A DNA stretch of 34,032 nt from Bacteroidales bacterium UBA2764. GTDB lineage: Bacteria; Bacteroidota; Bacteroidia; Bacteroidales; Paludibacteraceae. The notes below the pieces were generated by a model, which saw nothing but the letters and a program-made list of their open reading frames with translations, made no database searches and was not told the DNA's origin. The DNA lies in contig DEIW01000042.1 in NCBI GenBank assembly GCA_002352705.1, positions 14,407 through 48,438 on the forward strand, read 5' to 3'. Positions 16,063-23,228 of the stretch are shown here, in pieces. The translations under genes and the position numbers were made by a program. The number at the start of each line of letters is the position of its first letter. Position 1 is the stretch's first letter.

Positions 16063-16424
16063 TGCTGTTTTTCCAATAGTTGTTTTGCAAGAGATTTACA
16101 GACCTTTTGTATTTTCTTCAGCTTCAATTTGCATTGCTCATTGGCATATGCAAACGCAAGGGCAGACTCTACATCCAGGATTTTGCAGGAAATAAAACAG
16201 GAATCTCCTATGGGGCAAACTTCTATAATAAGTATGCATTGTCCACCGGTTTCTACCGGTTCCCACTCCTCCGAATTAACCAGCGCTTCTGTTAGTGAAG
16301 TTTTCAAGACATTAGCAATCGCTGCATCATCGCATTTCGGTTGCTGAATAGTGATTGTTTTCTTCTCTTGCGCTACCATAGCCAGCGAGAGGGCTGAAAG
16401 CAAAAAGATTAATATTTTTTTCAT
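16059..16424 (-). CDS. Short secreted protein, degenerate N-terminal-module-only family member
   Basis: This 121-residue protein from ATG 16424 has the shared signal peptide (MKKILIFLLSALSLAMVAQ). The rest looks like a shrunken version of the CsgG/LpoB-like module. An opening strand KKTITIQQPKCDDAAIANVL is followed by LKTSLTEALVNSEEWEPVET, but the FQRTG helix and the GADYILV strand pair are missing. The end (CFISCKILDVESALAFAYAN, then KKIQKVCKSLAKQLLEKQQ) aligns with the ILDVETG strand and last helix. It carries six cysteines. Its stop overlaps the GTG of the next gene by four bases. It may be a decayed paralogue or a true short subunit; the intact frame and coupling favour the latter weakly. 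Confidence 0.7.
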   Translation of the reverse strand: MKKILIFLLSALSLAMVAQEKKTITIQQPKCDDAAIANVLKTSLTEALVNSEEWEPVETGGQCILIIEVCPIGDSCFISCKILDVESALAFAYANEQCKLKLKKIQKVCKSLAKQLLEKQQ

Positions 16425-16444
16425 ATGTTGCAAATATCGATTGT

Positions 16445-17335
16445 TTATTTAACAAGACGGATAGGTCGACCACCTTCACGGAGATTATCATTGATAAATA
16501 TATCCCTCGAACTAAAACCAATACCCCATGCATAAAGTGAACTCTTTGGTGTTGCAGACCAATAGTACCCATTCGTCCCTATACCTTTCACTATGCCATT
16601 GCCATAACGATAACCTGAAGCAGGTAGGAAAATGTATCTCCTACTTGGTCCTGTCACATTATAGCCATCGCCCGTCCATGTCCACTGACAAGAATTTTTC
16701 AATTCTTCCCACTGCTCTTTAGTCGGCAAATTACTTCTAAAAAGAGATATTGCTTGTTCGTATGTAAAGAAATCCCCTTCTTCATTTTCTGTTTTCCATA
16801 AGGTTCTACTTGGGAGACCTAAATCCACATAGTCTGAAGAGATATGGCTTTTAGTCATTGAGGTTTTCGGTGAGGATAAACTAAATAGTGACGCCGCCAT
16901 CTCCCTACATTTATTTTTTACAGATTCCGGTTTGAGTTCCATATAATCATCTACGGACTTATCATATTTGCCTGTTGTGACATTTAGAATCTTAATTATT
17001 GCCGACAAATATCCTTCATATGCACTCACCTCAGATACTAATACATAATCAACACCGGCTAGCTCACCCATCTTCTTAATTTGGGAATCATTTACGGCAC
17101 CGGTTCTTTGAAATGCTTGTTCTTTCTGAATCTGGTCAAAAGCTGAACGGTCATATGCTTCATATTCATTAGACGTTGTTACCGCTGATTCCATAGCTCC
17201 GCGCACCATTTGTCGGAAGAATACATTGACGCTATTGTCCCGACAAATAGGATCAAGCACCGCAACTGTTTTTTTGTTCTGCGCGACCACCGTTAGCGAG
17301 AGTGCCGAGAGCAAAATGATTAATAGTTTTTTCAT
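16445..17335 (-). CDS. Secreted CsgG/LpoB-like module fused to a FISUMP domain
   Basis: This 296-residue protein is taken from the ATG at 17335, since the longer frame places 41 unlikely residues before the signal peptide MKKLLIILLSALSLTVVAQ. The N-terminal module (about 20-160) has KKTVAVLDPICRDNSVNVFF, YEAYDRSAFDQIQKEQAFQR with TGAV, and GELAGVDYVLVSEVSAYEGY. From about 170 it is a Fibrobacter succinogenes major paralogous (FISUMP) domain: YVDLGLPSRTLWKTENEEGD, FRSNLPTKEQWEELKNSCQW, YIFLPASGYRYGNGIVKGIG and NGYYWSATP, ending EGGRPIRLVK. FISUMP domains adopt a C-type-lectin-like fold and occur on secreted proteins. The downstream neighbour begins after 20 bases. Confidence 0.85.
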   Translation of the reverse strand: MKKLLIILLSALSLTVVAQNKKTVAVLDPICRDNSVNVFFRQMVRGAMESAVTTSNEYEAYDRSAFDQIQKEQAFQRTGAVNDSQIKKMGELAGVDYVLVSEVSAYEGYLSAIIKILNVTTGKYDKSVDDYMELKPESVKNKCREMAASLFSLSSPKTSMTKSHISSDYVDLGLPSRTLWKTENEEGDFFTYEQAISLFRSNLPTKEQWEELKNSCQWTWTGDGYNVTGPSRRYIFLPASGYRYGNGIVKGIGTNGYYWSATPKSSLYAWGIGFSSRDIFINDNLREGGRPIRLVK

Positions 17336-17348
17336 AATTCGTTCGTTA

Positions 17349-18656
17349 TTAAGGAATGCATACAACACGGAATCCAAGATTTCTATGACGCATGTATGGA
17401 TCATCTGCATCTCGATGGGTGACGCGGCAATTGGACGCGTAAATACCCCAGCCACCACCGCGATTTACACGAAGATCTCCATAGGGGGCACCTGTTGGGT
17501 TGTTAGAATCAGAAACTCGATAAGTATCTTCATACCAGTCTTTACACCACTCACCTACATTACCGGACATGTCATATAAACCAATGGAATTTGGGCGTTT
17601 AGTTCCGCATGGGTGCGTTTCATGATTACTATTGTCTTCATACCACGCAACAGCATCAATGACATTACTACCGGCATATCTGGTTCCATCCGGATTATTT
17701 CCTCCGCGCGCAGCGAATTCCCATTGCGCTTCTGTCGGTAATGTGTATATTTTCCCTGTCTTTTGGGATAGTTTTTGGCAAAATTCCATTGCCTCTTCCC
17801 ATGTGACACAATATATAGGATAATTAGAACCAATCCCTCGACTTGGTTGAGTATTAGGTTGGTAATATTGCAGAATATTATATCTACTATACTCTTGATA
17901 ATTCCATCTATCCCACAATTTATAGATGGTTGTGCCCATTACTTTTTCCCACTGCGATTGTGTTACTTCTATTTCTCCTATATAGAATCCATCTACAAAT
18001 GTGCGGCGCAGAGTTTGTTCATCGTTTGTGCATTCTCCACCTAATTCAGAAGTGCATCCCATCATAAATTCTCCCCCTTCAACCCAAATCATTTTCATGT
18101 TAATATCCCAAGCATCCTCTGTGTATTCATGATTTTTGGATTTGATGTTTGCTTGAGAACGCTGATGAGGGAGAGTTTCAACAGACTTGTCGCCTAATAG
18201 CTCCTTTGCCAGTGCTTGACATGCTGGAAACATATTTGCTAATTTACCATTAGTTAGCTCTCCATACTGAGAAGCGGGACTAAGCATACGTCCGCTTTCG
18301 ACATGTACCAAGTAAGCCTCTATATAGAATTCTGTATTCGATTTTGTGATAGTTGAAACGCAAAGATAGTCCGCACCTGATATTTCTCCCAATTTTTTAA
18401 TTTGCGCTTCATTAACCAAACCTGTCCGTTGGAAATTCTGTTCTTGCATCATCTGATCAATATCTGTGCGTGTGATTGCATCGTAACCAGCAAAGTTAAC
18501 AATGGCCTTGCGTAATTCTCCGCGCACCATATTCTTTTCTAACGTAGTCACAGCTGTTGAACCTTCTCCTATTCGGGAAGGAAGTAAAGCTATGGTTTGC
18601 TGTGCCACTGCCGTCAGCGATAACGCTGAGAGCAAGATAATTAATAGTTTTCTCAT
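17349..18656 (-). CDS. Secreted CsgG/LpoB-like module fused to an FGE-sulfatase (SUMF1-like) domain, second copy
   Basis: This 435-residue protein has the signal peptide MRKLLIILLSALSLTAVAQ. Its N-terminal module (about 20-165) has KNMVRGELRKAIVNFAGYDA, RTDIDQMMQEQNFQRTGLV, GEISGADYLCVSTITKSNTE and AYLVHVESGRM. The FGE-sulfatase domain (about 190-435) shows MIWVEGGEFMMGCTSELGGE, GFYIGEIEVTQSQWEKVMGT, YTLPTEAQWEFAARGGNNPD, GLYDMSGNVGEWCKDWYEDT, RVNRGGGWG and LGFRVVCIP. It shares the domain order of the 14785-16062 gene, but third-codon positions differ widely, so the duplication is old. The catalytic cysteine pair of formylglycine-generating enzyme is not evident. It ends 13 bases before the FISUMP-bearing gene starts. 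Confidence 0.86.
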   Translation of the reverse strand: MRKLLIILLSALSLTAVAQQTIALLPSRIGEGSTAVTTLEKNMVRGELRKAIVNFAGYDAITRTDIDQMMQEQNFQRTGLVNEAQIKKLGEISGADYLCVSTITKSNTEFYIEAYLVHVESGRMLSPASQYGELTNGKLANMFPACQALAKELLGDKSVETLPHQRSQANIKSKNHEYTEDAWDINMKMIWVEGGEFMMGCTSELGGECTNDEQTLRRTFVDGFYIGEIEVTQSQWEKVMGTTIYKLWDRWNYQEYSRYNILQYYQPNTQPSRGIGSNYPIYCVTWEEAMEFCQKLSQKTGKIYTLPTEAQWEFAARGGNNPDGTRYAGSNVIDAVAWYEDNSNHETHPCGTKRPNSIGLYDMSGNVGEWCKDWYEDTYRVSDSNNPTGAPYGDLRVNRGGGWGIYASNCRVTHRDADDPYMRHRNLGFRVVCIP

Positions 18657-18690
18657 TATATGATAGTGTGTCTTGTTTTAAACATAAATG

Positions 18691-20043
18691 TTATTTTTTA
18701 TCAACTATATCTTGAACTAATCGCACATATGCTCTATATCCTATTCTTCTGCCTAATATAGGATGCACGCAAAATGTTTTAAAACCCATTAGACAATCTC
18801 CAATATCATAATCTCGTGCATGATGACTCCAATAATGTCCTACAGAGTATTCGTTCTCATTCTGTATTATTTTATTTGATACAATAAAGTAAGCCGCTGG
18901 AAGAAATATTGCTCCGGATTTTTCCAGTTGCTCCCATTCTCCAATAGTAAAAGCGTTCCGTTTGTAATTTCTTGATGCAGATGAACCCTCATCAATAATA
19001 TAATAACTACCATTTGAAGAATTTTTTAACTCTCTGAATCCCATTTGGGATGCTGTTTTAAATCGTTTTGATCCTTGCAGATTCCAATCATCAGGCAGTA
19101 TAATAAGCCCGTTTACACCATTTATATTGGCTGGAGCAAATAGGTCAAGGGCATTTTTACGATATAAGAACAGATATTCCCATTCATTAGGACAAAGTGT
19201 TCTCCATAAGTTTGGCACATTACCGCCATTAACTATTGGATATTGCCCCCAATCAAAAGCCGGCGAATCCTGTTCTTTTTTGTCGGAGCTATTTTTAGGT
19301 GCCCAGAACAAGAGATCATCCCATTCTCTTGTGGTAGCCATGTAATTTACATAATCGTATTGATGAGCAGCGAAACGTGCCGTATTGTTTGAGGTGTTGT
19401 ATTGTAAATTACCTTGTGAAAAATAAACTCCTTTGTCTTGACCAATAGAAAATGGATGTTTTGAGAATTTCTTATTGATGACATTTTCCGTTGAATAATC
19501 TTCCTTTATTTTGTTTGTATTTGCTTTTGTAGATTGTGTATTACTCTCTAATCGGTCGTTAGGTTTGATATCAAAATTTAACAATTTACTAGCTAAATCA
19601 ATACAGGAAAGTTGGAATATAGTGGGATCCGTTGACACATATTCCGGAACTGTGTTGTTGACTATTTTACTTGTTTCAACATCTATCAACTTCGCTGAAA
19701 GAATGATATTATTCTTATCATTTTTAATTTGTCCAACCTCTGCTACTAATATGTATTGTGTCCCTGTTATTTCTCCTATTTTTCTTATTTGTTGATCCGA
19801 GACGAGACCTGTTCGCTGAAAATTTAGTTCTTCTACTATTAGAGAGATATCTGTCCTATTAAATGCTTCATAGCCTGATGTATTTGATATTGCTGCGGAT
19901 AAATTTTCTCGAAGCATAAACTTCAAGCCATCGTCAACATCGTTGTTTTTATCAATGACATCCAGGATTGCCACTTTCTTAACATCTTGTGCCACTGCCG
20001 TCAGCGATAATACCGAAAGCAAAAGGATTAATAGTTTTTTCAT
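18691..20043 (-). CDS. Secreted CsgG/LpoB-like module fused to an FSQGNLQY-type Bacteroidales surface domain
   Basis: This 450-residue protein is taken from the ATG at 20043 with signal peptide MKKLLILLLSVLSLTAVAQ; the frame reaches 20112 but adds 23 residues ahead of it. The N-terminal module (about 20-165) has KKVAILDVIDKNNDVDDGLK, YEAFNRTDISLIVEELNFQR with TGLV, GEITGTQYILVAEVGQIKND and KLIDVETSKIV. From about 200 the protein matches a domain repeated in Bacteroidales secreted proteins: FSIGQDKGVYFSQGNLQYNT, FDWGQYPIVNGGNVPNLWRT, LCPNEWEYLFLYR, GVNGLIILPDDW, FLPAAYF and GHYWSHH, ending YRAYVRLVQD. The FLPAAYF and YWS words resemble FISUMP, so a lectin-like fold is likely. The ligand is unknown. 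Confidence 0.83.
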   Translation of the reverse strand: MKKLLILLLSVLSLTAVAQDVKKVAILDVIDKNNDVDDGLKFMLRENLSAAISNTSGYEAFNRTDISLIVEELNFQRTGLVSDQQIRKIGEITGTQYILVAEVGQIKNDKNNIILSAKLIDVETSKIVNNTVPEYVSTDPTIFQLSCIDLASKLLNFDIKPNDRLESNTQSTKANTNKIKEDYSTENVINKKFSKHPFSIGQDKGVYFSQGNLQYNTSNNTARFAAHQYDYVNYMATTREWDDLLFWAPKNSSDKKEQDSPAFDWGQYPIVNGGNVPNLWRTLCPNEWEYLFLYRKNALDLFAPANINGVNGLIILPDDWNLQGSKRFKTASQMGFRELKNSSNGSYYIIDEGSSASRNYKRNAFTIGEWEQLEKSGAIFLPAAYFIVSNKIIQNENEYSVGHYWSHHARDYDIGDCLMGFKTFCVHPILGRRIGYRAYVRLVQDIVDKK

Positions 20044-20112
20044 ACTCTTCTTTATAATAAATAGTGCAACCGAGGGAGGTATCAGCCCCCTCGGCGCGAA
20101 AGTATAAAACAA

Positions 20113-20898
20113 TTATAACTCTTGGAAATGATTTTTGAAATCCTTGTGGAACTCCTCAAAGCTTTCTTCTATCTTAGTTTGATTGTTTTTCTGTAAAGTA
20201 TCATAAGCTGCTTTCAGTATACGCTCAGCACTCGCCTCAATACTGATATATGTCTTCATCATACGAACACCATTTTGAGTGTAGGTCATAGTCTTACGGC
20301 AAGCTATATTATAGCTAATGGTCTGCTTAACAGATATCTCAATCTCTTGCTTTGTCTGACTGGCAAAATTATTAGCTTCATTCTGATCCCAACTTTGATT
20401 CTGCAATCGCAGCAATGACTCCACTTTAGAGGATATTTGAGAAGCAAGATCGTTGATAGCATAAGCCTTGGCTTTTTCAATAGAGAATTGTTGATTGCGA
20501 TCCACCCCGATGCCATGACCACGAATTAAATCCTCTGTGCTTGGATAATCAGATTCAGAGCACGGTTCTTCTACTGCTTTCTCTTCAAGAGCAGCAGCTT
20601 CCTCTGCTCTTTTCTGACGCGCTTTTGCTTCTGCTTCTTCTGCGCGACGCTCTGCTTCATAACGCTCTACAGCGGCTTTACGTGCCTCTTCTTCTTCCGC
20701 AGCGCGTTTCTGGACATTTGCTAAACTGTCCATCTTCATTTTGTGACGGAGTTGAGCCTCCTCGCGTTGCATCTGTTGCTCCATTTCCCAGTTAGCCTTT
20801 TTCGCTGCTTTTTTGTCTTTGCGGCTTTGGGCATTTGCCGGAGCTGCAACTAATGCCAGTGCCATTGCGGCTACTGCTACTAACTTGATAGTTTTCAT
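20113..20898 (-). CDS. Secreted coiled-coil protein with LPP20-like C-terminal domain
   Basis: This 261-residue exported protein has signal peptide MKTIKLVAVAAMALALVAAP (cleavage about ANA-Q). Residues about 25-110 are a highly charged Glu/Lys/Ala coiled coil (NWEMEQQMQREEAQLRHKMK, EEEEARKAAVERYEAERRAE). The C-terminal half fits an LPP20/FlgP-like domain: IRGHGIGVDRNQQFSIEKAK, AYAINDLASQISSKVESLLR, ACRKTMTYTQNGVRMMKTYI and SIEASAERILKAAYDTLQKN. The pattern of a G-G turn, then a helix of AxxxAxxxL type, then SxV, is usual there. It lies between two CsgG/LpoB-like genes with gaps of 30 and 69 bases, so it is probably a partner of that family. Confidence 0.76.
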   Translation of the reverse strand: MKTIKLVAVAAMALALVAAPANAQSRKDKKAAKKANWEMEQQMQREEAQLRHKMKMDSLANVQKRAAEEEEARKAAVERYEAERRAEEAEAKARQKRAEEAAALEEKAVEEPCSESDYPSTEDLIRGHGIGVDRNQQFSIEKAKAYAINDLASQISSKVESLLRLQNQSWDQNEANNFASQTKQEIEISVKQTISYNIACRKTMTYTQNGVRMMKTYISIEASAERILKAAYDTLQKNNQTKIEESFEEFHKDFKNHFQEL

Positions 20899-20928
20899 TG
20901 TTGTAGTGATTTTAGTTAATATTATTAG

Positions 20929-22185
20929 TTAGAAATTTAATGCCAATCCTAATGATTGAGGACCTGCTTTTATATCAAGAGATAACGGCTGTATATCAGG
21001 TGACGAGCATCTCTGATTATACACCTTATAAGCTTTATTGCGCTTGCTGTAACCGGTTCCTAAAAGAGGAATAGATACCAATGTCATAGCTCCACCGGCC
21101 GACAAGAGGCTGATACCTATTATCATGAATTTAGTTTCAGGAACGTCGGTATAAGTTAAATCTAAAGTAGAATATGGATTTACAGCATCCGCTATTATCA
21201 TACAAGCGGCACCTCCGGCAGAAAGCGCTAAACCAGTAGCGAATAACCCCCATCCTGCTCCAATCAATTTTTTGCCTTTCTTGTATTGAGAGAATGCAGC
21301 AGGACAGTTGGTTTGTAAGAAATTAGCATACGCTTTTTTATCCATAAATGTTCCGCGGTATTCGTACTCTTTATTACTAATCTTTGTGATATAGTATTTG
21401 GCGCGTTCCGCCTCTGCGGCTTCGGCTTCTGCTTTCTCTTGCTGTTTCTTTGCTAATGCAGCTTTTTCCGCAGCCTCCCGCTCTTGGCGGTTTTTTTCGT
21501 TGGCTAACCGTCTTTCTTCTTGTGCCTTGCGCTGAGCTTCTGCGCGCTCTTGGCGGAAACGTTGTTCATCCAAACGGCGTTGTTCTTTGGCTGCGGCAGC
21601 AGCTGCTGCCATTTCTGCTTCTTGAGCGGCTGCGATGGAATCCTCCTTTGTCATGGTCTCTCGTTTCCCACCTGTGAAGATGCTAAGGAATTTGCTTGTA
21701 GAAGTAGAAGCACCTGCCAAGGCTCCGAACATCTTGCTAGCCAAACTGCGGCAACCGCGCTGCATTGCGGCAGAGGACGACCCTAACAATATATTGTCCG
21801 TTATTTCCAATCGGGTGGTCTCTACATTAAGAATTTTTGCCGTGACGAATAGTTTGTCGTCTTCTGCTTCTGCTGCTTCAGATACCAGAATGTACTCTGC
21901 ACCCGTCATCTCACCTAATTTCTTGATCTCAGAAGAACTGACATTTCCTGTACGTTGGAAATTGTGCTCCTTGAAAATTTCATCAATATCCGTACGGTCA
22001 TATGCCTCAAAACCGGCGGTGTTGGTGACGGCACGTGCCAGATTGCTACGTAGCATCAGTTTTTGACTATAGTTCAGTTTGCCCTCTTTGTCAACCACTT
22101 CAAGGATGGCTACTTTCTTAGCTCCTTCTGCAAATACTAATGCAGTAAGAAGCAATAATGAAAATAAGATAGAAAATCTTCTCAT
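20929..22185 (-). CDS. Secreted CsgG/LpoB-like module, long coiled coil and two membrane segments
   Basis: This 418-residue protein starts with signal peptide MRRFSILFSLLLLTALVFA. The CsgG/LpoB-like module (about 20-160) has KKVAILEVVDKEGKLNYSQK, YDRTDIDEIFKEHNFQRTG, GEMTGAEYILVSEAAEAEDD and AKILNVETTRLEITDN. Residues about 185-265 are an Ala/Glu/Arg coiled coil (EAEMAAAAAAAKEQRRLDEQ, RQEREAAEKAALAKKQQEKA). After a short link (YYITKISNKEYEYRGTFMDK) two hydrophobic segments follow (GAGWGLFATGLALSAGGAAC near 310 and FMIIGISLLSAGGAMTLVSI near 350), then a basic tail. The N-terminal module is a near duplicate of the next gene upstream, which lacks the rest. Seven bases separate the two genes. Confidence 0.82.
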   Translation of the reverse strand: MRRFSILFSLLLLTALVFAEGAKKVAILEVVDKEGKLNYSQKLMLRSNLARAVTNTAGFEAYDRTDIDEIFKEHNFQRTGNVSSSEIKKLGEMTGAEYILVSEAAEAEDDKLFVTAKILNVETTRLEITDNILLGSSSAAMQRGCRSLASKMFGALAGASTSTSKFLSIFTGGKRETMTKEDSIAAAQEAEMAAAAAAAKEQRRLDEQRFRQERAEAQRKAQEERRLANEKNRQEREAAEKAALAKKQQEKAEAEAAEAERAKYYITKISNKEYEYRGTFMDKKAYANFLQTNCPAAFSQYKKGKKLIGAGWGLFATGLALSAGGAACMIIADAVNPYSTLDLTYTDVPETKFMIIGISLLSAGGAMTLVSIPLLGTGYSKRNKAYKVYNQRCSSPDIQPLSLDIKAGPQSLGLALNF

Positions 22186-22192
22186 AATTGTA

Positions 22193-22729
22193 TTATTTTT
22201 TATTTTTTGTTTTGAATAAATCTAAGAATTTGTTGGTTGAAGTGGATGCTCCGGCAGACGCACCGAACATCTTACTGGCTAAATTGCGGCAACCGCGTTG
22301 CATGGCTGCTGCGGACATTCCAATCAAAGCATTGTCCGTGCGATCCATTTTTGTGGTCTCTACATTAAGAATTTTTGCCGTCACAAATATCTTGTTATCT
22401 TCAGCAACAGCGCCTTCAACTACAAGGATGTATGCCGCACCGGTCATTTCTCCGAGTTTCTTGATGTCTTGAGCACTAACATTTCCTGTACGTTGGAAAT
22501 TATGCTCTTTGAAAATCTCATCAATGTCCGATCTGTCAAAAGCCTCATAACCTTCCGTGTTGGTAATCGCGCGCGCAAGATTACTGCGTAGCATCAGTTT
22601 TTGACTGTAGGTTAATTTGTCCTCTCTGTCAACCACTTCAAGGATGGCTACTTTCTGAATCTCATTTTGAGCATAAGAAATAATACTCAATGTCGCCAAA
22701 AGGCATAAAAGGAATATTCGTTTCATCAT
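22193..22729 (-). CDS. Secreted CsgG/LpoB-like protein, single module, first gene of the operon
   Basis: This 178-residue protein is taken from ATG 22729 (a second ATG follows at 22726), giving the signal peptide MKRIFLLCLLATLSIISYAQ; the frame to 22774 adds 15 unlikely residues. The module is the same as in the neighbour: QKVAILEVVDREDKLTYSQK, LMLRSNLARAITNTEGYEAF, DRSDIDEIFKEHNFQRTGNV, GEMTGAAYILVVEGAVAEDN and TAKILNVETTKMDRTDN. It ends soon after with ASAGASTSTNKFLDLFKTKN, the point where the neighbour continues into its coiled coil. It resembles LpoB and the CsgG nucleotide-free TolB-like fold, in which modules form rings or bind penicillin-binding proteins. No lipobox is seen. A structured RNA candidate lies just upstream. 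Confidence 0.84.
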   Translation of the reverse strand: MMKRIFLLCLLATLSIISYAQNEIQKVAILEVVDREDKLTYSQKLMLRSNLARAITNTEGYEAFDRSDIDEIFKEHNFQRTGNVSAQDIKKLGEMTGAAYILVVEGAVAEDNKIFVTAKILNVETTKMDRTDNALIGMSAAAMQRGCRNLASKMFGASAGASTSTNKFLDLFKTKNKK

Positions 22730-22850
22730 ATAGTTTATAGTATAAATTTTGCATTGGCATATACGCCTTCTCACTTATGGATTTTCGGCGTACTCCGAAT
22801 ATATTCTGTCATTATTTAAATAATCACATACATTCGTGCATATACATACG

Positions 22851-22884
22851 AAAAAGCGCAGACTTCGCTATTGCTCATCTACGC
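22851..22884 (-). terminator. Rho-independent terminator closing the structured RNA
   Basis: On the minus strand GCGTAGA (22884-22878) pairs with TCTGCGC (22862-22856) in 7 bp with one G-U pair, around a 15-base loop, followed at once by TTTTT (22855-22851). It lies 122 bases before the first gene of the nine-gene run. Its 5' arm overlaps the closing stem of the upstream hairpin by four bases, so the two may compete. Confidence 0.7.
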
Positions 22885-22962
22885 ACAAGGGTCTTAGCAC
22901 TTACCCCACCAGTCAAATAAACAACAATGAAACCTACGCCGATATGACAAACCCCAAAGAAT

Positions 22963-22990
22963 GTACAAGGTACAATGTACGATGTACGAA
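22963..22990. repeat. Four 7-bp units of GTACNAN type
   Basis: GTACAAG, GTACAAT, GTACGAT and GTACGAA follow one another without gaps. They sit in the apical part of the long hairpin and have the same period as the ATTGAGA arrays. Confidence 0.88.
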
Positions 22991-23082
22991 GGGCTGATAA
23001 ATGTCATACCCGTAGGCATCTACCGTTACTTTGCTTTTGACTAGTGTTGAATTTGAAAAAGTGTGCTAAGCTTTTTGTGCGT

Positions 23083-23114
23083 CAAATACAAAGCGTCAAT
23101 AAACGCCATTCAAT
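23083..23114 (-). promoter_or_regulatory. Promoter-like pair at the 5' end of the structured RNA
   Basis: Minus strand ATTG (23114-23111), 20-base spacer, TGTATTTG (23090-23083). The spacing is exact; the -7 box has one mismatch (G for A at its second base). Transcription would begin within or next to the first arm of the hairpin. Confidence 0.5.
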
Positions 23115-23228
23115 ATGTAATGAATCCCCTCTAACCCTCCTGCTCAGGGCAGGCCGGCGTAGATAGAATCCTTTTGGATGGACACCTTATTTATACGCAC
23201 GCATTGCGTAAAGTGCCCATTTCGGCGA
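23101..23228 (-). other. Leader between distal promoter and structured RNA, no gene seen
   Basis: No open reading frame of interest. If the promoter at 23229-23260 is used, this stretch is transcribed and can form small hairpins: ATCC-AAAA-GGAT (near 23170-23181) and CCTGC-CCTGA-GCAGG (near 23138-23152). Confidence 0.4.

Larger units (their letters stand above)
22851..23082 (-). ncRNA. Candidate structured RNA (6S-like or regulatory leader)
   Basis: Read on the minus strand, 23082-22881 folds back on itself in register. ACGCACAA (23082-23075) pairs with TTGTGCGT (22888-22881). CTTAGCAC (23070-23063) pairs with GTGCTAAG (22900-22893). CACTAGTCAAA (23046-23036) pairs with TTTGACTGGTG (22917-22907) with one G-U. 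CCTACG (23016-23011) pairs with CGTAGG (22938-22933), and TATGACA (23008-23002) with TGTCATA (22949-22943). Between the second and third helices is an asymmetric bubble, 16 bases on one side and 6 on the other. The top holds four GTACNAN repeats. A promoter-like pair at 23083-23114 and a terminator at 22851-22884 bracket it. A long rod with a large central bubble is the 6S RNA plan. I cannot match it to a known family by sequence; a leader of the downstream operon is the alternative. No tmRNA tag or RNase P core was seen. Confidence 0.6.

Noticed and set aside
22851..23228. tmRNA, RNase P RNA or SRP RNA as the identity of the structured RNA
   Set aside because: No tag reading frame or tRNA-like ends, no GAGGAAAGTCC or ACAGAA core, and no SRP tetraloop domain could be found on either strand.
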